Below, one piece after another: positions 1 through 6,035 of a DNA stretch of 7,783 bases. The notes beneath the pieces are model-generated. The model was not told the origin of the DNA and did no database searches. It saw only the letters and a list, made by a program, of their open reading frames with translations. How positions within the stretch are numbered: the first letter of the stretch is position 1; every line of letters begins with the position of its first letter. The stretch is from the NCBI GenBank assembly GCA_003641675.1, contig QNBI01000078.1, positions 1-7,783 of the forward strand. Direction: 5' to 3'. This DNA is from Spirochaetota bacterium (GTDB lineage: Bacteria; Spirochaetota; Spirochaetia; SZUA-6). A program made the position numbers and the translations under genes.

Positions 1-1208
1 TATTCAGAAGCATCTTTAACTGACCAGTATTCATCTTTGATTTCATCAAAGGAATAGTCAACCTCTAAGTCATTCTTGTCATATCCTTCCTTGAGTAGGA
101 AATTTACAGCTTCATAGTAGGTTGGTTCTTTTTTCTTTGGACTTTCCACAGTCTTTTTCTTTTTCTTCTTTCCATCCATATAGTCATCGTAATGATCGTA
201 GTAATCATCAAAGAGTCCATTGTAACCATGGTTGATTCCTGCATTAGGATTATCCCATGAGCCTCTTTGTTTCTTGAACTTACTTCTTCCATGACCTCTT
301 TCAATGCTTGTCTTTAAAACACCAGAAAGATCTGCTTCAAAGTCACACTCTTCCCATAGTTTCATAATCTCTGCGATGAATGCTCCCATCTTTCCTGCTT
401 CTCCATTAAAGTTACTCTTCAATGCAAAAGATGGTCTTGCTTTTGGAGGTAACGGTTTAGGAAGTTGTGTACGGGTGGTTCCGAAGATATTATCTAACCA
501 CCCCTGCTCTCTTTCTGTATATGCTTCTTCAGTGGCAGTAGTAAATCCTTTGTTAAGAGTAAGACATCTTGCTTGAGCATAGTGTCTCTCTCCTCCCAGT
601 TCTCCATCAAAGATTGTTGCTTCAGATAGAATGAGTTCTGCATAGTTGCTTCTATGCTGTCCCATCATTGCGATGTTCAGTAGGTTCTTTCCTACAGAGA
701 GTGGATAACACACTCCAGGATGTTTGATATCTGTACGATAATCAGTTCCTGAGAAGCCATTGATTCCGCTTGGATGGAAGTGGAATGAGTTCATTCCTAC
801 AATCTCCCATTTGTCTATACCAAACTCATTCAGCTTTTGGTACATCTCTGTTGTTTCAAACTCGTTGTATTTCTCAAGAGCGATGACTGTTGCTTCTGTA
901 TTTGCTTTCTGTACTTCTTCTAGGTTGAACTCTATGGCAGCACCTGATACTTCTTGGTAGTAGTTGTAGAAAGCCAAAGGAATGGCAAATCTTAGAGATT
1001 GACCATTGGTGCTATTCTCTCCTACTAGGCAGATAAAGTGTGTTTGATACTCAACCTGATATGCCCCTTCCATGCCGGATAGTCTTTGAATTTCCTCAAT
1101 CGTTTTTGACGATTGAAAGTTAATTACAAAGTTGTCAAGATCTACTGACTTTACGATTCTCTCTATTTTCATGTTGTTGCCTTTAGTTTTCATTTTGTTC
1201 ATTTTCAT
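1..1208 (-). CDS. JAB/JAMM-type metal-dependent isopeptidase (deubiquitinase-like), 3' end outside window
   Basis: Open frame of 402 codons from the ATG at 1208 to the left edge without a stop, so the C-terminus is missing. Residues 143-156 give H143-x-H145-P-(x6)-S153-x-x-D156, the complete JAMM zinc signature of MPN/JAB proteases. The preceding segment (about 50-142) supplies beta strands; E64 in LVGEN is a possible catalytic glutamate but is uncertain. From about residue 265 there is a second, unrecognised region with a Lys-rich stretch (347-360) and a Tyr/Asp-rich stretch (333-344). JAB proteins cleave isopeptide bonds or trim ubiquitin-like precursors. The gene follows the E2-like gene with an ATGA overlap and an AGAAGGAAC ribosome site, so it is probably co-translated. 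An in-frame second start at 1172 has its own near-identical ribosome site. Family assignment is firm from the motif; substrate is unknown. Confidence 0.85.
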   Translation of the reverse strand, partial: MKMNKMKTKGNNMKIERIVKSVDLDNFVINFQSSKTIEEIQRLSGMEGAYQVEYQTHFICLVGENSTNGQSLRFAIPLAFYNYYQEVSGAAIEFNLEEVQKANTEATVIALEKYNEFETTEMYQKLNEFGIDKWEIVGMNSFHFHPSGINGFSGTDYRTDIKHPGVCYPLSVGKNLLNIAMMGQHRSNYAELILSEATIFDGELGGERHYAQARCLTLNKGFTTATEEAYTEREQGWLDNIFGTTRTQLPKPLPPKARPSFALKSNFNGEAGKMGAFIAEIMKLWEECDFEADLSGVLKTSIERGHGRSKFKKQRGSWDNPNAGINHGYNGLFDDYYDHYDDYMDGKKKKKKTVESPKKKEPTYYEAVNFLLKEGYDKNDLEVDYSFDEIKDEYWSVKDASE

Positions 1209-1218
1209 GTTGTTCCTT
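1165..1218 (-). repeat. Duplicated ribosome site plus start codon of the JAB gene
   Basis: On the minus strand AAGGAACAACATGAAAAT (1218-1201) recurs as AAGGCAACAACATGAAAAT (1183-1165), differing by one inserted base. Both copies place an AAGG Shine-Dalgarno core before an in-frame ATG (1208 and 1172), giving two possible starts 12 codons apart. This looks like a small tandem duplication of the translation start. Confidence 0.6.
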
Positions 1219-2719
1219 CTGTATTTTCTATTGGAAATGTATCTGTCGTTATACTGTTTAAATCAATTGGTAGAATATCCATTATAGGACTGCCATTTGT
1301 ATGTGGTGGTACAGTGTCTAATGATATTAAGTCCGACTCTTCTTCTGGGTTGTATTTTTCCCATTTATCATTTTTTCTGATTATTAGTTGGTTTACTCTG
1401 ATTCCATCTAATTTAATGCCATAAACAATGTCACCTTCTACATATTCTATCCCAGGATTGACAGTAGGATAGTCTAACTCTGCTTCTACTACTTCTTCGG
1501 CTTCCTCTTCTTCAGGTGGTTCTGAATCTTTAGGAGTTGAATCAAGTCTTGATTTGATGTACTCAATGAATTGTAGCTTTGTTCCTCTTCCACCATTCTC
1601 TTCTTTAAACTCTTGGAAGGTCAATGTTTTCTTTGGTCTTTTCACACTGTATTCTTCTCCTAGGAGTAGCTCAATGGAAGTATCCATACACTGACTTGCA
1701 TAGGCCATTGCTCCTTCTCTAAGGATATATGTATTCAGTGGAGATGTTACATTACAATGATTGAGGGAAGATATTCCTATTTTTGTATTTACTTCTCCAC
1801 TTGAAGTACAGATTTTAGAACCATTCTCAATGGTATTTCTTGGTGCATGAGCAGGATGATCTATATTTGCTCCATGCATAGGACACAGATTCCATGCTCT
1901 TCCTCCTGTAGAGTAGATTACTCCATAGTATGGGTAAGCAATTCCAGAGACATTGATTATCTGTCCAGGAACAATATAATGAACACCCTCGCCTGAAGAA
2001 ACAACTTCTCCAGAATTCTTCTTTTTTTTTACTTCTTCATAAGCAAGTACAAAAGCACCATTACTCATTTCCACACTGAAATTACTATTCTCTGTTACGT
2101 AGATTGATGGTTTTTTTATAGAGGCAAGTACTGATACAATTTCTGGGATATAATCCTTTCCATTAGTAAGGTATGGAAATCTTTCAAATATTCCTGCATT
2201 GTCCTTCCAACTGTAAATAGCAACAGACCAGCTCTTCTCAGTTGTATCTATATCAGACTCCAAGATGTTGCTTGCTATGATAGGATGAAGAGGATTAATG
2301 ATTGTTCTACTTTTTGTAATTCCTTCTGTGGAAAGGAGTACTCCATAGAACTTTGTTCCAATATCCCTTTTTAGATTTCCTACCATTTCTAAAGCATCTT
2401 CTATGCTGATGTCGAAGTTTCCAACCTTAGATATTTCCAGATCATCTCTAATGCTGTCGGCTATATTACTGGAAACAGTTTCATTTTCCATTTTTGCTGC
2501 ATCTGGACTATGATATGTTTTATATAGTTCTTTTATTTGTTCAGAGAATTCTATTTCATGGACTGTTTTGTCCACACCATAAGTAGAAGCGAAAGTACCA
2601 GTTGTCTCTGTGGCTTGTAGTAAATCCTTGCTTATATCCTTAATGATATCTATACATGTCTTCTCATATATCAGTTGTATTGCTGAAGGGCTTGTGTTTA
2701 ATAGTTGACTATTATTCAT
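1205..2719 (-). CDS. Candidate E2-like (prokaryotic ubiquitin-conjugating-like) protein, 504 aa
   Basis: I prefer the ATG at 2719 because AGGAGATCAAAATG is a strong ribosome site there; a frame-compatible ATG at 2764 would add 15 residues inside the upstream E1 gene. An N-terminal part (to about residue 235) is unrecognised. A central beta-rich core (about 245-355) includes PYYGVIY, then HPAHAP and NGSKICTSS, with the candidate catalytic Cys at residue 304 (codon 1808-1810). A Cys shortly after an HP-x-H-like and N-G-x-x-x-C segment is what prokaryotic E2-like proteins, such as PRTRC protein B, tend to show. An acidic linker (about 400-415) and a C-terminal beta-like tail of about 90 residues follow. 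The strongest support is position: it sits between an E1-like and a JAB gene, overlapping both by a few bases. The similarity alone is modest, so a structural or adaptor role remains possible. Confidence 0.5.
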   Translation of the reverse strand: MNNSQLLNTSPSAIQLIYEKTCIDIIKDISKDLLQATETTGTFASTYGVDKTVHEIEFSEQIKELYKTYHSPDAAKMENETVSSNIADSIRDDLEISKVGNFDISIEDALEMVGNLKRDIGTKFYGVLLSTEGITKSRTIINPLHPIIASNILESDIDTTEKSWSVAIYSWKDNAGIFERFPYLTNGKDYIPEIVSVLASIKKPSIYVTENSNFSVEMSNGAFVLAYEEVKKKKNSGEVVSSGEGVHYIVPGQIINVSGIAYPYYGVIYSTGGRAWNLCPMHGANIDHPAHAPRNTIENGSKICTSSGEVNTKIGISSLNHCNVTSPLNTYILREGAMAYASQCMDTSIELLLGEEYSVKRPKKTLTFQEFKEENGGRGTKLQFIEYIKSRLDSTPKDSEPPEEEEAEEVVEAELDYPTVNPGIEYVEGDIVYGIKLDGIRVNQLIIRKNDKWEKYNPEEESDLISLDTVPPHTNGSPIMDILPIDLNSITTDTFPIENTEGTT

Positions 2720-3767
2720 TTTGATCTCCTGGTAATAGTATTTGTGTAACTCGAAGAACTTCATCTCCCACTGCTAGTCTTTTGGAACCTGCTTTGAAAA
2801 ATCCTTTTTCAGTTACTCTACTCGTGACCTCATTGAAATCACTAACTTTGAGAGTTACATTTTCTTCTTGTCCTCCATGGTCAATTCTTCCGAATGGATG
2901 TTCTCTTTCTCCTAGGTGAGTAAGAAAGTCTATGGTCATGAGTAGGTGGTTCAGGAAGAACTTTGCTAGGTTTATCTTCCCATACGTTTCCATCATTAAG
3001 TCGTTGTCAACTTCAGGATTTTCAACCAGGGAATAAGTGTTATCTCTATGCGTTGCAGCAATGAATGAGCAATCTGATGCAGTCAACACTTCTCTTGTTG
3101 CTATATCAGGTGCTCCATAAATAACAGTATATTTCTTTCTGCCACCTATGTTAGTTAGATCATTGTTCTCTAATCTTCTTGATATTCTTAGTGTTAACAT
3201 AGCTATTTTGTCATACTTGTATGGAATAGTATCTACCTTCAATGACGATCTGATATCACTGTCTGTATTCTTTGGGATGAATGGAATTCTTAACATATTT
3301 GGAATGTCAAAATCATCATCGTCATAAAGAGTCATCTTGTTGAAGAGTTCATCCTTTCCTGACCACTGCATCATTTCATATGCCCAGTGTAGGAAGTTAC
3401 TCCCAGAACCACCAACCCCACAAAGTATGAGATCATATCTTTTGTTTCTTACTCTTTGTAGAATCTTCCCTATATCTGTCTTGGTATATCCAAGCATGGT
3501 TATTAGCTCAGAGATATGAAGCTTCTTTGTATCAAGGTCATATGCAACTCTTTCAGAAATTGCATAGCCTACTCCCCTAGGAGTGATTAAGTTTCTCACT
3601 ACTGGTGCTTGACCTGCTATATTTGATGCTATCCATGCAGGATAGAATGAATCAACAATAGTCTGAGCTTTTTGTTTGTCATTACGCATTCTTCTTTTTG
3701 ACATGAAGTGATATCTGAAATCAATCTTAGTAAATATGATGTCATTTATTTGTATAGTTTTCTTCAT
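2712..3767 (-). CDS. ThiF/MoeB/E1-like adenylyltransferase, 351 aa
   Basis: A Rossmann nucleotide-binding motif is plain at residues 115-123 (LCGVGGSGS, the GxGGxGS loop). It is followed by the E1 signature D149-x-D151-x-F-x-x-x-N157-x-x-R160, which matches the MoeB/ThiF ATP-binding D-x-D...NLxRQ block. D221-x-x-x-R225 fits the later conserved D...R stretch of the family. C233 is a candidate thioester cysteine but is not in a classical context. E1-like enzymes adenylate the C-terminal glycine of a ubiquitin-like or sulfur-carrier protein and may then load an E2. No CxxC zinc pair is seen, unlike MoeB and most ThiF proteins. About 105 N-terminal residues are unrecognised. The start at 3767 has AAAGGAAACCAAATG. 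The stop overlaps the E2-like start, placing both in one operon with the JAB gene. The unusual surroundings favour a conjugation module over thiamine or molybdopterin synthesis. Confidence 0.85.
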   Translation of the reverse strand: MKKTIQINDIIFTKIDFRYHFMSKRRMRNDKQKAQTIVDSFYPAWIASNIAGQAPVVRNLITPRGVGYAISERVAYDLDTKKLHISELITMLGYTKTDIGKILQRVRNKRYDLILCGVGGSGSNFLHWAYEMMQWSGKDELFNKMTLYDDDDFDIPNMLRIPFIPKNTDSDIRSSLKVDTIPYKYDKIAMLTLRISRRLENNDLTNIGGRKKYTVIYGAPDIATREVLTASDCSFIAATHRDNTYSLVENPEVDNDLMMETYGKINLAKFFLNHLLMTIDFLTHLGEREHPFGRIDHGGQEENVTLKVSDFNEVTSRVTEKGFFKAGSKRLAVGDEVLRVTQILLPGDQNE

Positions 3768-3806
3768 TTGGTTTCCTTTGATTTTATTTGTATTGTAGTT
3801 ACTTAG

Positions 3807-3861
3807 GAGGAGAGGCTGTCTTACTTACAACCCACATTGAATTTTTGTACAACCTCCCCTC
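3807..3861. repeat. 9-bp imperfect inverted repeat flanking the putative E1 promoter
   Basis: GAGGAGAGG at 3807-3815 is complementary to CCTCCCCTC at 3853-3861 except for one position that would be a G-U pair in RNA. The 37 bases between them contain the candidate promoter. It could be a regulator site or an RNA stem in read-through transcripts. Confidence 0.4.
3824..3852 (-). promoter_or_regulatory. Candidate sigma70-type promoter for the E1-E2-JAB operon
   Basis: On the minus strand TTGTAC (3852-3847) is followed after 17 bases by TGTAAG (3829-3824), about 55 bases upstream of the E1 start. Each hexamer matches the consensus at only about four positions. The location after the endonuclease's hairpins makes a promoter here likely, but these exact boxes are not certain. 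Confidence 0.3.
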
Positions 3862-3871
3862 ATAAATAACC

Positions 3872-3891
3872 CAGAACCAAAGGTGGTTCTG
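3872..3891 (-). terminator. Hairpin downstream of the endonuclease gene (second of two)
   Basis: CAGAACCA at 3872-3879 pairs perfectly with TGGTTCTG at 3884-3891 around a 4-base loop. On the minus strand the stem is followed by GGGTTATTT, a poor T tract, so this may be a weak terminator or an RNA-stabilising hairpin. Confidence 0.4.
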
Positions 3892-3903
3892 AGCTCTTAA
3901 AGG

Positions 3904-3922
3904 GCTACTGTGTAGCAGTAGC
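3904..3922 (-). terminator. Hairpin directly after the endonuclease stop codon
   Basis: GCTACTG (3904-3910) and CAGTAGC (3916-3922) form a 7-bp stem with a 5-base loop, starting seven bases after the stop codon of the endonuclease gene. On the minus strand it is followed by CCCTTTAAG, a short T run. With the next hairpin it probably separates the endonuclease transcript from the E1 operon. Confidence 0.45.
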
Positions 3923-3929
3923 AAAGAGG

Positions 3930-4751
3930 TTAAGCACTTGCTCCACTGCGTTCTGGTCCTCTTGCTTTTATGGCAAGGTCCAATGTCTTGTAATATCCGT
4001 CTTTTGCTTTTGGGAAAGCGTGTGTCAGTCTTACTCTGTATTTATCTTCTGCATATTTAGATATTCCTTTCGCTATGGTTCCTGTTCTTGTTCCCATAAA
4101 CATTCTGTTTTCATCTCTTGTCATCCATATACAAGTAGTTGGAGAATATATTGCCGGAGCTATTCCCTGTTCCATACACAGCTTATCCTTGTCTATTTCC
4201 ATTAAATCTGTGTATCCATTTGCTAATGCCCAATCATAAAACTTGGTTCTATCATCGAGCCACTCTTGACATATGGTTACACCTTTTCCTCCATAATATT
4301 TGTATGAATCTTGGTTTTTGTTATAGCATCTATCTTTCATATTCCCATATATTCTTGCTAGTCTTGTATCGTGTCTTACTTCGTGTTTTTGTCCCATTCC
4401 TGCAATTGAGCATTTTCTACATAGTTGAGAATATGACTTTGAGTTATGTCTTCTTGTTCGTATAGATCCGCATTTACTACATTCAAACTCACCATTTACT
4501 TTATCTCCATCATATACTAATGTTAAGCATCTACTGAGAGGTTCTTGGTTATTATGCTCTCGCATAAATTCTTCAGTATTTATTTTCTTTTTACAAGATT
4601 TACAATATTTTTTGTTGTTTTTTATGCAGGCTGTAGCATATGTAAATCTTACATCATTTTCTTCATGACATCTTTCGCAAGCGATAATTGCTCTCTTCCT
4701 ATCATACTTAGATACTCTACTCTCATCGCGATACTCTCTAATTAATATCAT
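3930..4751 (-). CDS. Putative HNH/AP2-type homing endonuclease with two zinc-ribbon-like modules, 273 aa
   Basis: Residues 130-218 carry the hallmarks of a common phage HNH family: RLARIYGNMKDRCYN, YYGGKGVTIC, EW, NGY and then YSPTTCIWMTRDEN, which corresponds to the usual YxPxNCRWVTxxEQ tail. Residues 227-264 (KYRVRLTHAF through YYKTLDLAIKAR) resemble an AP2 DNA-binding domain. N-terminal to these are two Cys4 sets, C25/C28 with C50/C53 and C91/C94 with C111/C114, likely zinc ribbons for target recognition. Such proteins cleave a specific DNA site and spread their own gene. It stands alone: a terminator lies upstream, hairpins lie directly downstream, and CACAAAGGAAATTAAATG supplies its ribosome site. 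That is the expected form of a free-standing mobile gene inserted between two operons. I did not find a classical first histidine, so catalytic competence is not proven. Confidence 0.75.
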   Translation of the reverse strand: MILIREYRDESRVSKYDRKRAIIACERCHEENDVRFTYATACIKNNKKYCKSCKKKINTEEFMREHNNQEPLSRCLTLVYDGDKVNGEFECSKCGSIRTRRHNSKSYSQLCRKCSIAGMGQKHEVRHDTRLARIYGNMKDRCYNKNQDSYKYYGGKGVTICQEWLDDRTKFYDWALANGYTDLMEIDKDKLCMEQGIAPAIYSPTTCIWMTRDENRMFMGTRTGTIAKGISKYAEDKYRVRLTHAFPKAKDGYYKTLDLAIKARGPERSGASA

Positions 4752-4790
4752 TTAATTTCCTTTGTGTCGATATGACAATAGAGTATACAA

Positions 4791-4812
4791 AAGCTACCCC
4801 AAGAGGTAGCTT
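4791..4812 (-). terminator. Rho-independent terminator after the 38-aa gene
   Basis: AAGCTACC (4791-4798) and GGTAGCTT (4805-4812) form a perfect 8-bp stem with a 6-base loop. Read on the minus strand the stem ends in a TTTT run (CTTTTG). It lies about 22 bases after the stop codon of the 38-aa gene. AATTTT on the other side could also make it work for plus-strand transcription. Confidence 0.65.
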
Positions 4813-4834
4813 AATTTTGGTCGTTCAACTCAAG

Positions 4835-4951
4835 TTAAACGCCCGATGATGAATTAGCTTTCAATGTTTCCACTGGAGCCACAACTACTGTTGGAGCAGG
4901 ATTATTCTCGCTAGCTTTTGAAGCTTTACGGATATCATCAGCAATACTCAT
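4835..4951 (-). CDS. 38-aa protein of unknown function, coupled to the 137-aa gene
   Basis: A small frame with an excellent ribosome site (AGGAGGTGTATAATG) whose ATG overlaps the previous gene's TAA (TAATG). The product starts MSIADDIRKASKASENN, a likely amphipathic helix, then has a Pro/Val-rich stretch (APTVVVAPVE) and ends in SSSGV. No known family is recognised. The near-consensus ribosome site, the coupling and the terminator just downstream make it a real gene rather than chance. Its composition (Ala, Ser, Val) resembles the C-terminal tail of its 137-aa neighbour, so the two products may act together. Confidence 0.65.
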   Translation of the reverse strand: MSIADDIRKASKASENNPAPTVVVAPVETLKANSSSGV

Positions 4952-5364
4952 TATACACCTCCTACTTCATCCATAACAACTGTTGTGTTAGCAGTGGAAG
5001 CAGATGTTGCTGCAGTTAAGCCTGAGATGTCAATTCCATCAACCAACTGGTTAATCATCTCTTCGATGTTGAAGCTTCCCAAGAAGTCATCTGATGCTGC
5101 ATTGATACCTGCGTCTGCAAGCATTGCAAGTTTATCGTTCTGTGCACCATACTTAATCACTGTACCTGCTACTGCATTTGCAAGTAAGAACTTGAACCAT
5201 GGCTCAGAGCTGTAACCTCTAACCATCATTGGTAACTTTGGTGCAATAAGTGATACTACACGATCATTGAACATTTGACCTGCTCTTCTTGACGCATTTG
5301 CTTTGAAAGCAGTTTTATTTCCTTGGACTAAGATGTTAGCCACTTCTGAGATTTTTAAAGACAT
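4951..5364 (-). CDS. 137-aa predicted helical protein of unknown function
   Basis: Starts at ATG 5364 after AAAAGGAGACAAC, a strong ribosome site. Residues 1-115 look mostly alpha-helical, with a hydrophobic stretch at 56-72 (WFKFLLANAVAGTVI) that is short and interrupted for a membrane span. Residues 117-130 are Ala/Ser/Thr-rich and probably disordered, and the chain ends DEVGGV. It is the first gene of a two-gene unit with a candidate promoter, a 60-base leader and a terminator, a layout often used for abundantly made phage proteins. The final Gly-Gly resembles a ubiquitin-like tail, but these codons also form the ribosome site of the next gene and the protein does not look like a beta-grasp fold. 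I do not recognise the family; a structural or scaffolding-type role is only a guess. Confidence 0.8.
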   Translation of the reverse strand: MSLKISEVANILVQGNKTAFKANASRRAGQMFNDRVVSLIAPKLPMMVRGYSSEPWFKFLLANAVAGTVIKYGAQNDKLAMLADAGINAASDDFLGSFNIEEMINQLVDGIDISGLTAATSASTANTTVVMDEVGGV

Positions 5365-5409
5365 GTTGTCTCCTTTTATTTAAATTAATTGGGTCCTGCC
5401 GAACCGGGT

Positions 5410-5421
5410 AGATTGCAATCT
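5410..5421. repeat. Perfect 12-bp palindrome in the 137-aa gene leader
   Basis: AGATTGCAATCT reads the same on both strands. It lies just downstream of the candidate promoter, where an operator would act, and in RNA could form only a 4-bp stem with a TGCA loop. Operator is an inference. Confidence 0.45.
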
Positions 5422-5432
5422 GGGAATAATTA

Positions 5433-5461
5433 ATTACATACATGCTCTCTATAGCACGCAA
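5433..5461 (-). promoter_or_regulatory. Candidate sigma70-type promoter for the 137-aa/38-aa unit
   Basis: On the minus strand TTGCGT (5461-5456) and TGTAAT (5438-5433) are separated by 17 bases, inside the 111-base gap before the 137-aa gene. The -10 box matches five of six consensus positions and the -35 three of six. Transcription would start near 5426, giving a leader of about 60 bases. Confidence 0.4.
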
Positions 5462-5475
5462 AACCAGAGTTGCTC

Positions 5476-5649
5476 TTATCGACTTCTTTTTTTCAGGTCA
5501 GTGATAAAGGAGGTCAATGTTTTGCTTTCCTTCACCGCAGTCTTCAGTCTGAAGAATTCATCTGCTGACATATTTCTTTTGTTATGAGAAGCATAGGCAC
5601 ACATTGAATAATATGCTACTTTCTTCTGCTCTTCATGTGTCATCCTCAT
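5476..5649 (-). CDS. 57-aa basic protein of unknown function
   Basis: Runs from ATG 5649 to TAA at 5476. The start overlaps the stop of the preceding small frame (ATGA) and is preceded by GAAGGAAGCC, a good ribosome site. The product begins MRMTHEEQKKVAYYSM, has the central stretch MSADEFFRLKTAVKESK and ends in the basic run LKKRSR. It looks helical and has no membrane segment. No family is recognised. A second ATG two codons later is a possible alternative start. It is the last gene of the small-gene run; the 110 bases after it hold the promoter region of the next unit. Confidence 0.65.
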   Translation of the reverse strand: MRMTHEEQKKVAYYSMCAYASHNKRNMSADEFFRLKTAVKESKTLTSFITDLKKRSR

Positions 5650-5799
5650 TGGCTTCCTTCAATCAAATCCTCTATGTATTCTCTTGCTTGGATATCTTTA
5701 TCTTCTACATCAAAGAAGAAGTTGTCTCCGTTATCCAGTGCCATTCTCAAGGCTGTCAACAGAACCCAGTTCTTTTTCTGTTTCTGTTAAGGTTTTCAT
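5646..5799 (-). pseudogene. Small (about 50 aa) gene with an apparent +1 frameshift
   Basis: The ATG at 5799 overlaps the upstream gene's TGA, yet its frame stops after only 22 residues (stop ends at 5731). The frame one base ahead continues with NWVLLTALRMALDNGD and stays open to the TGA at 5646, where the next gene starts by ATGA overlap. Skipping one base in GAAAAAGAACTGG (about 5771-5783) would give a 50-residue product, MKTLTETEKNWVLL onward to EGSQ, that has the look of a small phage protein and keeps perfect coupling at both ends. Possible causes are an indel in the A5 run (real mutation or sequencing error) or ribosomal frameshifting. Otherwise only a 32-aa frame from ATG 5744 would be made, and that start has a weak ribosome site. 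Confidence 0.55.
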
Positions 5800-6035
5800 T
5801 CTCTGTGTCCATCATAGACTTCTATATCCATGGCTACTCCTTCGTGTTGACTATCTCTACTGATAATCAGCTGACATTCTGTTTTATCAGCAATGAGTAA
5901 CAACTCTTCTAATGAGGCTACTTCAACTATGTACTCTTTTCTGCAATACTCCTCATCATCTTTCGGAACATATCTATGTTCTTCTAGCCAGTCTATACTT
6001 CTGTCCTCTGTTGTGGACACGACTGCCTTCATCAT
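5796..6035 (-). CDS. 79-aa acidic protein of unknown function
   Basis: Begins MMKAVVSTTEDRSIDW and is rich in Glu/Asp, with a region EYIVEVASLEELLLIADKTECQLIIS that predicts as strand-helix-strand, then DIEVYDGHRE. Both ends are coupled by ATGA overlaps, to the DUF3310 gene upstream and to the frameshifted gene downstream. There is no clear ribosome site, so translation is probably by re-initiation. Two adjacent ATGs (6035 and 6032) are possible starts. No family is recognised; the alternating pattern suggests a small alpha/beta fold. Confidence 0.7.
   Translation of the reverse strand: MMKAVVSTTEDRSIDWLEEHRYVPKDDEEYCRKEYIVEVASLEELLLIADKTECQLIISRDSQHEGVAMDIEVYDGHRE

Noticed and set aside
104..304. 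A 66-aa minus-strand frame beginning MKEVMEEVSSRNKE.
   Set aside because: It is an out-of-frame shadow inside the JAB gene, whose own frame is open over the whole region.
304..576. Plus-strand frames of 60-108 codons across the window (for example 304-576, 4139-4465, 5893-6216).
   Set aside because: They lie opposite well-supported minus-strand genes, have low-quality composition and lack ribosome sites.
3800..3840. A 12-codon leader peptide (MWVVSKTASPPK) after a GGGGAGG site upstream of the E1 gene.
   Set aside because: The spacing between GGAGG and the ATG is about 15 bases, too long, and the frame overlaps the candidate promoter.
5390..5470. A tRNA-Cys-like stretch on the minus strand (GATTGCAATC followed by GGTTCG).
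   Set aside because: The anticodon and T stems do not pair and no matching acceptor or D arm can be folded, so I treat it as a palindrome plus leader.
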